From Micromonospora tarapacensis (GTDB taxonomy: Bacteria; Actinomycetota; Actinomycetes; Mycobacteriales; Micromonosporaceae), in NCBI RefSeq assembly GCF_019697375.1, contig NZ_JAHCDI010000004.1:1599324-1663323 (forward strand): a DNA stretch of 64,000 bases, written 5' to 3'. Below are positions 34,900 to 42,303 of this stretch, in pieces. Positions within the stretch are counted from its first letter, which is position 1; the number at the start of each line of letters is the position of its first letter. Under the pieces are notes generated by a model. That model was given only the letters and a program-made list of their open reading frames with translations, was not told the origin of the DNA and ran no database searches. Position numbers and translations under genes: made by a program.

Positions 34900-35023
34900 C
34901 TTTGCTCTGCTTCACCATACGCAACAGTCACTTCGTGTGACTGCCGTGTCGCGGTAACCCTCCCGCTTCCGGTTGCGTCGTCGCTGCTCGCGAGGGGGTT
35001 GCGTGGGTTGAAGCAGAGCAAAG
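34900..35023. repeat. 124-bp element bounded by 26-bp imperfect inverted repeats
   Basis: The ends share CTTTGCTCTGCTTCA exactly (34900-34914 and, inverted, 35009-35023). After a three-to-four-base mismatch the arms go on with ACGCAAC/GTTGCGT. Inside is a hairpin, CAGTCAC around TTCGT (34925-34943). There is no gene and no clear target-site duplication. It could be a miniature inverted-repeat element or a folded RNA at the 3' end of the catabolic operon. Confidence 0.6.
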
Positions 35024-35390
35024 CGTGGACCGTATGTGTCCGACGGGGGCGCGGCTTGAATACGGTGCGTGACGGTTACCCGTGGTCGGAAACGCGCGGA
35101 GCCGGACGTGGTGGGTGGCGGATGGTGGCGGCGCGGCTTGGCCGGGACCTTGCCGCTGACCTGTCGGCGTGCCACCGAGATCGGACGGGTTGAGCAGTGT
35201 CGCATCGGGCACGACTGGCTGTCAGAAGTCGCTAGACTTCGTCAGCTCCCCCCGCCGGAGCAGGTAAGTCCCGCAACACGGCTCGGCTCGGCGCCCACCC
35301 GACCCGGCAAGCCGTCAAGATTGCTCTTCTCAGCGCCCTGTCCCGGCCCTGGTTCCGCCACGATAGCCCGGCAGCGGTTGGCCCGGGTCG
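35024..35390. other. Non-coding stretch, no gene seen
   Basis: No frame shows a credible ribosome site or protein. The only structure is a small hairpin GAAGTC-GCTA-GACTTC at 35225-35240. AAGTCCCGCAAC at about 35266 is shared with 16S rRNA but is too short to mean anything. Confidence 0.5.
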
Positions 35391-35430
35391 TCGGGGCACC
35401 ACGCCGACCGTGCTCGGCGTGGTGCCCCGA
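35391..35430 (-). terminator. Very strong stem-loop terminator
   Basis: A perfect 17-bp stem (TCGGGGCACCACGCCGA and its complement) around the six-base loop CCGTGC lies 26 bp past the stop of the minus-strand isomerase-like gene. It is symmetric, so it may also block read-through from the left. Confidence 0.85.
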
Positions 35431-35455
35431 CTGGCCAGACTCCGCAGCGGGATCG

Positions 35456-36445
35456 TCAGTACCGTAGGTTGCGCAGGTAGTGGTAGCCGACCGCGGCGGT
35501 CTGCTGGGGCGTCACGTCGGGGGTGTCGTTCTCCACGATGTATTCCAGCACCGGGTGCTTCCGGAAGATCCGCGCGAAATCGATCATCCCGGTGCCCAGG
35601 TCGGCCATGTCGCCGTCGGCGGCGTGCCGGTCCTTGACGTGGTACTGCAGCACCCGTTGCGGCGCGGAGCGGATGACGTCCAGGGTGAAGCCCTCGGGGT
35701 CGGCCACCCCGTCACCGGAGTTGATGCCGCCGGTGACCGCCCAGTAGATGTCGATCTCCAGATGGACGAGCCGGGGATCCAGTTCCTCGGTCAGCACGTC
35801 CCACGGGGTACGGCCACCGCCCAGGTCGATGGTGAACTCGTGGGCGTGGTTGTGGTAGCCGTACCGCAGGCCGGCCCGGGCCGCCGCGGCGGCCTCGACG
35901 TTCATCTGCTCCGCCCAGCGTTTCCAGTCGTCGGCGTTCTGGGAGTTGAGGTATGGCACCACCATGAACTTCTGGCCCAGGGTGACCGCGTTGTGGATCT
36001 TCTCCTGCAGGGCGGCGGGATCGGCGCTGATCCCGTCGTGGCTGGAGCTGGCCTTGACGCGGATGCTGTCCAGGAAGCGACGCAACTGGGCGGCGTTGCG
36101 CCCGAAGTAGCCGAGCGCCAGTTCCACCTTCGGGTAGCCGATCCGGGCGAGGTGCCGCAGGGTGGCGTCGTACCCCGGCTCGCCGTTCAACGCGTCCCGG
36201 ACCGTCCACAGCTGGATGCTGATCAGGCCCGGCGGCACCCGCCGCCTGGCATGACCCGGGCCGTGGCCGTGCCCTGGACCGTGGCCGTGGCCGTGGCCGT
36301 GCCCCGGGCCGGCGGCAGCCGCAGTGGCGCCGACTCCCGTCGCGAGGCCGACACCGGCCACCGCGGCCATCGAGCCGCGCAGCAGACCCCGCCGGTCGAT
36401 GACGGAGCGCCGCAGCGCGGCCATTCCGTCGTAGCCGTAACACAT
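35456..36445 (-). CDS. Tat-exported xylose-isomerase-like TIM-barrel protein
   Basis: 329 residues from ATG at 36445 after AAAGGAG. A twin-arginine signal (RRGLLRGSMAAVAGVGLATG, about 19-38) is followed by a His/Gly-rich segment (GPGHGHGHGHG...) that could bind metal, then a sugar-phosphate isomerase/epimerase barrel (ISIQLWTVRDAL, YPKVELALGYFG, YHNHAHEF, HLEIDIYW, YHVKDRH, EYIVENDTPD). Export in folded form fits a metalloenzyme. It sits directly downstream of a decayed sugar-dehydrogenase gene, and such pairs are common in actinomycete carbohydrate loci. The substrate is probably a sugar or keto-sugar. Confidence 0.9.
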   Translation of the reverse strand: MCYGYDGMAALRRSVIDRRGLLRGSMAAVAGVGLATGVGATAAAAGPGHGHGHGHGPGHGHGPGHARRRVPPGLISIQLWTVRDALNGEPGYDATLRHLARIGYPKVELALGYFGRNAAQLRRFLDSIRVKASSSHDGISADPAALQEKIHNAVTLGQKFMVVPYLNSQNADDWKRWAEQMNVEAAAAARAGLRYGYHNHAHEFTIDLGGGRTPWDVLTEELDPRLVHLEIDIYWAVTGGINSGDGVADPEGFTLDVIRSAPQRVLQYHVKDRHAADGDMADLGTGMIDFARIFRKHPVLEYIVENDTPDVTPQQTAAVGYHYLRNLRY

Positions 36446-36464
36446 GATGACTCCTTTCGTGGAT

Positions 36465-37585
36465 CTACACGCCGGGAACCAGCACGACCTGGTCGGTGCC
36501 GGTGAGTGCGGGCAGGCCGTCACCACCGGCGTCGGTGCAGGACGCGACGAACACGGCGGACAGGTTGTCGGTCTCCGGGTCGTGGCCGGAGGGCACGGTC
36601 GTCAGGATCGAGCCGGTGCAGCCGTTGGCGGTGGTCTGAGGGTGGCCGTGGTCGTCGTGGCCCAGCACGTAGGTCACGCCGACCCGGGCGCAGTCCACCG
36701 CCTGGTCGTCGGTGACCTGCACCTCGAACTGCACCGTGTCGCCGAAGGCGAAGGGCTGGCCCTCGACCGGCGCGACCAGTTCCACCACCGGCACGGCGTT
36801 GCCGACCACGATCGGAGCCGGTCGCCGTCCGGGTCGCTGGTGCCGTCGCTGGAGAACTCGACGGTCAGCGGCGCGAGGCCGGCGGTCGGCGCGGCCGAGA
36901 CCTGGGGCACCGGGCTGTGGTTGCCGTCCCAGCCGATGTGGTCGATCCGGGCGACCTGCGCCTCCGGGTTCTCGCTGAAGAAGCCGTCGCCGTACTCCAG
37001 CACGTAGAGCGCGCCGTTCGGGCCGAACTCCAGGCAGGTCCAGGTTGCCCTTGGCGTCGAAGACGATGTCCCCGCCGACGTGGCAGCAGATGCCCCGGTC
37101 GACGGGCACGTCGAGGATCCGCTGCTCGGTGGAGAGCACCAGCCTGTCCCTGACCAGGCGGAACCGGGACAGCCGGATGACACCCTCGAAGGGCGCCAGT
37201 TCCTCCTCGGTGCCCCAGGCCGGCGCGTCACCCTCGTTGACGTCGGGGGTGGACGGGTCGTCGACCGGGGTGTCCATCGGCGGCGAGTAGTACAGATAGA
37301 CGTCGAGGGTGGCGGCGATCGTGTTGCGGCCGGTGTCGGGGTCGTGCAGCCAGACCTCGCCGGCCCGGGTCACGTGCAGCACCCGGCCGTCGGGCAGCAC
37401 GGCGAGGTCCATCGGCTCGCCGGGCCGGTCGTTGAGGGTGACCTTCTGGAAGGCCGTCTCCGGTGGAGGGCTGGTCGTGCCGGGCCTGGCCGTCGGGTTG
37501 GCCGGCGCGGCCATCGAGGTGGCGGGTGGGGCGACAGCGCGATGGTCGTCAGGCCCGCCACGGCGAGCGCGAGTCGTCTCTTCAA
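36465..37585 (-). pseudogene. Decayed PQQ-type sugar dehydrogenase / PKD-domain secreted protein
   Basis: The remains of a large secreted protein. A TTG start at 37585 after AAGGAGAGG begins a signal peptide (KRRLALAVAGLTTIAL); the frame shifts near 37535. A GSDH-type beta-propeller N-terminus follows (PMDLAVLPDGRVLHVTRAGEVWL, HVGGDIVFDAKGN). At about 37035 the text jumps, with a frame change, to the propeller end (LEFGPNGALYVLEYGDGFF). At about 36815, inside the PKD domain (TVEFSSDGTSDPDGD), it jumps again to IVVGNAVPVVELVAPV. Several hundred residues expected between these blocks are absent. Complete homologues run to roughly 800-1000 residues. This copy cannot make a working enzyme. Confidence 0.82.
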
Positions 37586-37823
37586 CTGCCTCTCCTTGGT
37601 GAGGACGGGTCGGGGCAGGTCGGGGACGTAGCGGTGAATCCTCCTGGGGATGGTGTCGGGCAGCACCGAGCAGCCCGTCGTCGCCGATGTTCGGCGACGC
37701 GGGCGAAGGATCGGGTAGGTGAGGGCGGCTGTCGGTAGGGTCACGGTCGAGGCGCTGGTCCCCGTGTCGGTTCACCTCGACGCAACATCCCGGCTGAAGT
37801 TAACAAAAGTGTTGTCGATGTGT

Positions 37824-38305
37824 CTATGGGTTCCGCCGGCCCTGGCGCGAACTTTTCGTCAGGACAGCGAAAGACTCATTCGTGCCGGTAAAACCATCCC
37901 CGGTCACGCCGAGCCGGGTGAGTAGGATGCTCACCTCGCCGTGCAGGCGGCGCAGCTCGGTGGCGGTGGGAGCGAGCTCATAGCAGTGGTGGTGGGTGGC
38001 GGTCGAGAGGGTTGCCCAGGCGAGCGCGACACGGCGGGCGACCTCGCCGCCGGGCCCGAGCCGGCCACGCAGCATCAGCTGCTTCGCCCGGCCCTGCCGG
38101 CAGGCGGCCACCGACGGCTTCACCCGCCGCCAGTACGCGTCGATGCCGCCCTCAAGGGCGAGGCGGACGAGGCAGGCACAGGCCCGCGGCCACCAGCCCG
38201 CGGTGACCGCCGCCGTGCCGAGCGGGCCGGCTCCGCGCAGCAACTGGTCGGCCGCCGCGAGGCAGCGGTGGGGGTCGGCGGGGTCGCCCCGACACGGGCG
38301 GTCAC
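37824..38305 (-). CDS. Small partner protein of the SMC-like ATPase, start disturbed
   Basis: About 150 helical residues (CLAAADQLLRGAGPLGTAAVTAGWWPRACACLVRLALEGG, ATHHHCYELAPTATELRRLHGEVSILL), ending at 37824. A GTG at 38305 overlaps the ATPase stop (GTGA) and looks like the true start, but it lies in another frame; a one-base change in a C-rich run near 38270-38290 would connect them. Without it, translation must start inside, for example at a TTG near 38240. The HHHCYELAPTATEL segment also occurs in small proteins encoded next to AAA ATPases. Probably one functional unit with the upstream gene. Confidence 0.62.
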
Positions 38306-40785
38306 GACAGGGCCTGCGCGAGGTGGCGGGCGTCGGAAACCAGGCCGGGCAGATCCCCCGGGTACGTCCCGTGTACACCCTCCTTGCACGCCTTGTACGC
38401 GTCCACCGCCCGCTTCCCATGTCGACGGACCAGGTGACCGAGCACGTCACCGCCCCGATCGGCGTCGTCGAACAGCGCCAGCGCGACGAGGGTGGCCAGG
38501 CGCCGGGAGGCGTCCATGATGGCCGCCTCGACGCGGTCGTGCGGTGTTCCGCGCGCCACCTGCTGCCGCCATACGGCCCGATGGCAGGCCGCCTCGATCG
38601 CCGACCGGCACAGCTCCGCCACGACCGGCCCACGCACCTCGGTGGCGATGTCGTCGTTGCGCGCCAGCGCGTACGCGTCGTCGAGATGGCGGCTGACCGG
38701 GTCGGAGCCGGGCCGCAACGTCACCACCGACCGCTCCGCACGGTGCACCTCGACGATCCGTGCGTCGCCGAGTCCGAGCCGGGCGACCGCGTCGGGCAGC
38801 CGCGTGTCGTGCGTGAAGACCACCACCTGCCGCTGCTCGGCAAGCTCGGCGAGGACCCGGGCCAGCCCGTCGACCTTGGCCGGGTCCATGCTCTGCACCG
38901 GGTCGTCGACGACGACGAACCGGAACGGACTCTCCGGAGCGCAGCCGCGCGGCAGGAACGTGGCCAGCCCCAGGGCGTGCATCTCGCCCTGGCTCATCAC
39001 CCCGAGAGCGGTGCCGTTGTCGGCGCCGTCCACGCTCACCGGGAAGACCACCCGCCGCCGGGTGTTCGTGCCGTCCAGGGTCATCGCGCCCAGCTCGACA
39101 TTGCTCTCCTGCCGCAGCTGCGCCCAGATCCGCTGGGAGTGGGCCGCGAACGGGGCGACCCGTTCGTTGCGCAGGTCCGCCGCGGTGGTCTTCAGCCAAC
39201 CCCGGGCCGCCTTCAACCGGGCCAGTGTCGTTTCCCGCTGCGGCAGCCGGGCCGCCGCCTCGATCCAGTCCCGCAGCCTGCCGGCCGCGCGCCGCCAGCC
39301 GCTGCCCCGTTGCCGCAGGAAACCCTCGGCGTGGGCGCGGGCTTCCTGGGCCGCCGCCACCACCGCCGGGTACCGCTCGCCCAGGTGCTTGGCGAGCTGG
39401 TCCGGGTCGCCCGGCGCGGCCCGCAGCGCCGCCACCGCCGCGCGCAGCCCGTCCAGCGGCACCTCGGGTGCGTCACCCTCGGGCACGACGAGACCGTCGA
39501 GCAGGTGGTGGACCTGCCGCAGCAGCGTGCTCAGCCGGGCGGACGCCGTCTGGGCGGCGAGACTCCGGTCGCGCAACCGGGCCAGCGAGGCCGCCGCGTC
39601 GGTACGCCAACGCTCGTCGAGGGCGCCGGCCGCGCAGACCGGGCAGGGGCCGTCGCCCAGCTCCTCGTGCTGCTCGATGGCGAGCCGGAGCAGCTCGGCG
39701 CTGCGCAGTGCCGCCCGGGACCGGCCGTCGTCGCGTCGCTGCGCCTCCGCAGCCGCGTCAGGCAGCTGCGCGACCAGCCGCCGCACCTCGTCCGGTGCCG
39801 GCAGGCTCATCGTGACCAGACTGCGGCAGAGCAGCAGCGGGCCGTCGACGGTCACCTCGTCCGGCTCGTCGAGGATCGCGGTCAGCGCCGCGAGGTCCAC
39901 GGTGCCACGGCCGCCGAGCAGGTCGGCGGCTCGCCGTGCCCGGTCGTCGGCGATGTCGGCCAGGTCGGTGGCGAGGGTGGCGCGCTGCGCGCGTACCTCC
40001 TTGAGGGTCGTCTCGACGGGCCGGGCGGCGGCCATCAGTCGCCGGTCGGCCTCGGTGACCGCCTCCAGGCCGAGGATCGCGGCGATGGCGTCGAAGAGCT
40101 GGCTCTGCGTGCCGGCGGTGAGTCGCCCCAACTCGGCGGCGGTGAGGAACGGACGGTACAGCTCCAGCGGGCGGAGCAGCCCCAGCCCGGTGAGGTCGCC
40201 GTGCCGGCCCTGGTCGCTGGTTACCGTGACCTCCGCATCGGCCAGGGCCGCGCCGTTCGGCCACGAACGGGTCACCGTCACCGGCTTCGCCACGCCGTCG
40301 ACCCGCAGCCGCACCTCGATCCAGCACGGGTCGGGGTGGTGCAGGTTGCGCCATCCGGTCCGCCAGACGCTGTTGCGGTCCGCCCACCGGGCGCTGTCGC
40401 CGGTCAACGCCAGTTCGACGGCCTCGGCGAAACTCGACTTGCCCGAGCCGTTGCGGCCGACCACCAGTGTGATGCCCGGCCCGGGGCTGATCCGCAGCGT
40501 GCGTTCCGGGCCGACGCCCCGGAACCCGGCGACGGTCACCGAGTCGAGCCAGACCCGCGCCGGCGGCCCGCCTCCGGTGGAGGTGCCCGGCATGAGACTG
40601 GTCTTCCCGCCGTCCAGTGCGGCAGCCAGGTCGTCGGCCCCGCCCAGCGCGGCGAGGATCAACTCGGCGGTGTCGTCGGGTACGTGGTCGGCGGCGAGCC
40701 GGTCGAAGATCAGCTCGACGAGGGGTTCGCTGCGCCGCTCGCCGGAGGGCTGCGGCACGGCTGTGGGCTGACGGGGGATCGGCAT
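38302..40785 (-). CDS. SMC/Rad50-like AAA ATPase
   Basis: 827 residues. Walker A is VVGRNGSGKSS (about 109-118), the ABC signature region is MSQGEMHALGLA (near 595), and Walker B is FVVVDDPVQSMD (near 626), followed by a His-switch-like FTHDTRLPDA. Between them lie coiled-coil stretches with CPVC near residue 381, resembling a Rad50 zinc hook but with short arms. A C-terminal domain of about 130 residues follows. Such stand-alone SMC-like ATPases act in DNA repair and in antiphage systems (Lamassu, retron and OLD-like contexts). Here it has a small coupled partner and no obvious nuclease. The defense role is inferred. Confidence 0.85.
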   Translation of the reverse strand: MPIPRQPTAVPQPSGERRSEPLVELIFDRLAADHVPDDTAELILAALGGADDLAAALDGGKTSLMPGTSTGGGPPARVWLDSVTVAGFRGVGPERTLRISPGPGITLVVGRNGSGKSSFAEAVELALTGDSARWADRNSVWRTGWRNLHHPDPCWIEVRLRVDGVAKPVTVTRSWPNGAALADAEVTVTSDQGRHGDLTGLGLLRPLELYRPFLTAAELGRLTAGTQSQLFDAIAAILGLEAVTEADRRLMAAARPVETTLKEVRAQRATLATDLADIADDRARRAADLLGGRGTVDLAALTAILDEPDEVTVDGPLLLCRSLVTMSLPAPDEVRRLVAQLPDAAAEAQRRDDGRSRAALRSAELLRLAIEQHEELGDGPCPVCAAGALDERWRTDAAASLARLRDRSLAAQTASARLSTLLRQVHHLLDGLVVPEGDAPEVPLDGLRAAVAALRAAPGDPDQLAKHLGERYPAVVAAAQEARAHAEGFLRQRGSGWRRAAGRLRDWIEAAARLPQRETTLARLKAARGWLKTTAADLRNERVAPFAAHSQRIWAQLRQESNVELGAMTLDGTNTRRRVVFPVSVDGADNGTALGVMSQGEMHALGLATFLPRGCAPESPFRFVVVDDPVQSMDPAKVDGLARVLAELAEQRQVVVFTHDTRLPDAVARLGLGDARIVEVHRAERSVVTLRPGSDPVSRHLDDAYALARNDDIATEVRGPVVAELCRSAIEAACHRAVWRQQVARGTPHDRVEAAIMDASRRLATLVALALFDDADRGGDVLGHLVRRHGKRAVDAYKACKEGVHGTYPGDLPGLVSDARHLAQALS

Positions 40786-40948
40786 GGTCGTCTCCAGGCG
40801 CGTGGTCTGCGCGGGCCGGCGGGGTGCCGGCCCGGCGGCGGGCAGAGGGAACGGGTGCGGGGAACCTGTCGAGCTGATGGCGTGGCCGGATCAGGCCGGC
40901 GCGGTGCGCAAGGTTCAGGCCCTCCGGCGTCGGGTCCGCGGCCAGTTT

Positions 40949-41596
40949 TCAGAGGATCTTGATGGAGTCGATGCTGAGCAACGGCACGGTCGTCTCGCCA
41001 CCGATCTGGGTGTCGTAGCTGAACGAGCCGAGCACCGTGACGTCGGCCCGGAAGATGTCGTCCTCGACCACGTCTTCGAGTTCGTCGGCGTCGCCGGAGA
41101 GCAACGTGTTCGTCTCGTAGTCGTACTCCGAGGCCATCCGTCGGTGAGCGACATCGGCGCGGAACGTGTCGACGCCGGTGGCGGCGTCGAACTGCGTCAC
41201 CTTGCCGAAGACCACGTAGGTCTTGCCGATGTGCGCATCTGGGTTCTTGGCGACCAGCTTCCACTGCCGCTCGCTCAACGTCCTGTAGGACGGTGCCTTT
41301 GGTCTCGGCGCAGGCGTGGTCCTCGTCGGGGACGGGACGGTGGTGGCGGGGGCTGCGGTCGTGGGGTCGGCGGTGCTTGGCGTGGTGGCCGGGCTGGCCG
41401 GCCTGGCCGGGGTGGGGCTGGCGACTGCGGTGGGATCACCGCCATCGCCACCGATCAGGGCGGCGATGCCGACTCCACCACAGCAGAGGGCGATGACGAG
41501 GACGACGCCACCGACGATCCAGGCCTTGACGTTGGAGCGTGCGGTCGGCGGGGCGGTGGCCACGGGAGGCGGGGCGGGGGAGGTCGGCTCGGTCAT
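40949..41596 (-). CDS. Membrane-anchored protein with extracytoplasmic domain
   Basis: 215 residues from ATG at 41596 after GGAG. A Pro-rich cytoplasmic start is followed by a transmembrane helix (KAWIVGGVVLVIALCCGGVG, about 24-43), a Pro/Thr-rich spacer and a C-terminal domain (about 105-215) with HIGKTYVVFGKVTQFD and FRADVTVLGSFSY, an OB-like or beta-barrel pattern. This type is frequent next to DUF4352 lipoproteins, as here. It is probably an envelope protein; no function is known to me. Confidence 0.78.
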   Translation of the reverse strand: MTEPTSPAPPPVATAPPTARSNVKAWIVGGVVLVIALCCGGVGIAALIGGDGGDPTAVASPTPARPASPATTPSTADPTTAAPATTVPSPTRTTPAPRPKAPSYRTLSERQWKLVAKNPDAHIGKTYVVFGKVTQFDAATGVDTFRADVAHRRMASEYDYETNTLLSGDADELEDVVEDDIFRADVTVLGSFSYDTQIGGETTVPLLSIDSIKIL

Positions 41597-41667
41597 CACG
41601 TACTCCTGCCATGGGAGGGAGCTGTGAACGGCCGGGGCGGGCGGGGTTTCGCCCGCCCCGGGTGGGG

Positions 41668-42198
41668 TCAGCGCAGGGCGACGTCGACGCCGCCGGAGAA
41701 GGCGGAGTCGTGCAGTTCGAGCTTGGTGAGCTTGACGCCCTTCGGGATGTCGAAGACGAACACGCCGGTGACCTGGTTGCCGGGGTTGATCTCCTCGAAG
41801 AAGGTGTTGCCGTCCTCGTTGGCGTAAAGACCCGCCTCGGTGTCGGACGAGTACTCGGTGCCGTCGGCCGCGTACGCCTTCTGGCTGCTGCCGTCGAGCA
41901 GCTGAGCCTCCTTGCCGATGTTCTTCACGTTCATCGTGATCAGGCAGAACTGGCCCTGGGCCTTGGCCCCCAGCAGGTCGCTGCCGACCTTCTTCACGCC
42001 GCACTTGGACGACTTGACGGTGAACTCGAACTTGCCGTCCCGGACGGACTCGCCGATCTTGGCGGTCTTCGCCGTGTCCTCGCCCTTGGCGCTGTCATCC
42101 CCGCTGGCGCTGCTGGCGGCGTCGTCGGTCGAGCCGGCTCCGCAGCCCAGCGCGACGAGAGCGGTGGCGAGCAGGGCGAAGGTCGCGATCTTGCGCAT
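41668..42198 (-). CDS. DUF4352 lipoprotein
   Basis: 176 residues. The signal peptide ends in LVALGC (lipidated Cys19), followed by a Ser/Asp/Lys-rich linker and a DUF4352 domain of the immunoglobulin-like, telokin/MPT63 kind (GKFEFTVKSSKCGVKKVG...QGQFCLITMNVKNIGKEAQLL...NPGNQVTGVFVFDIPKG). Two Cys could form a disulfide. It sits on the outer membrane face. It precedes the membrane protein gene by 71 bp and is likely in the same transcript. Confidence 0.9.
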   Translation of the reverse strand: MRKIATFALLATALVALGCGAGSTDDAASSASGDDSAKGEDTAKTAKIGESVRDGKFEFTVKSSKCGVKKVGSDLLGAKAQGQFCLITMNVKNIGKEAQLLDGSSQKAYAADGTEYSSDTEAGLYANEDGNTFFEEINPGNQVTGVFVFDIPKGVKLTKLELHDSAFSGGVDVALR

Positions 42199-42254
42199 GA
42201 TTGTCCTCCTGATATGAGCGTGGCGGCGTCAATGAGAGCACTGCTTGTGAACGA

Positions 42255-42278
42255 TGTCAACGCACATGATGGTTGACA
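42255..42278. promoter_or_regulatory. TGTCAAC/GTTGACA inverted repeat in divergent promoter
   Basis: Perfect 7-bp arms around ten bases lie between the lipoprotein and methylase genes, giving TTGACA boxes facing both ways. It resembles the palindromes at 22413 and 30561 in its half-sites but has a different spacing, so the shared part may be just the -35 hexamer. Confidence 0.45.
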
Positions 42279-42303
42279 GATGTGACACACTCTGGAGGTG
42301 CAG

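Noticed and set aside
35260..35280. Possible 16S rRNA fragment (AAGTCCCGCAAC)
   Set aside because: Twelve bases only, with no further rRNA similarity around it.
36235..36310. GTGGCCGTG-like simple repeat
   Set aside because: It is the coding sequence of the Gly/His-rich linker of the Tat-exported protein, not an independent repeat array.
37996..40962. A 988-codon plus-strand frame across the SMC-like ATPase
   Set aside because: The minus strand encodes clear Walker A, signature and Walker B motifs; the plus frame is low-complexity and has no motif.
42255..42278. A third site for the 159-residue regulator based on GTCAAC/GTTGAC
   Set aside because: The half-sites match, but the spacer between GTCAA and TTGAC is 12 bases instead of 7, and TTGACA is also the general -35 word; kept only as a low-confidence promoter feature.
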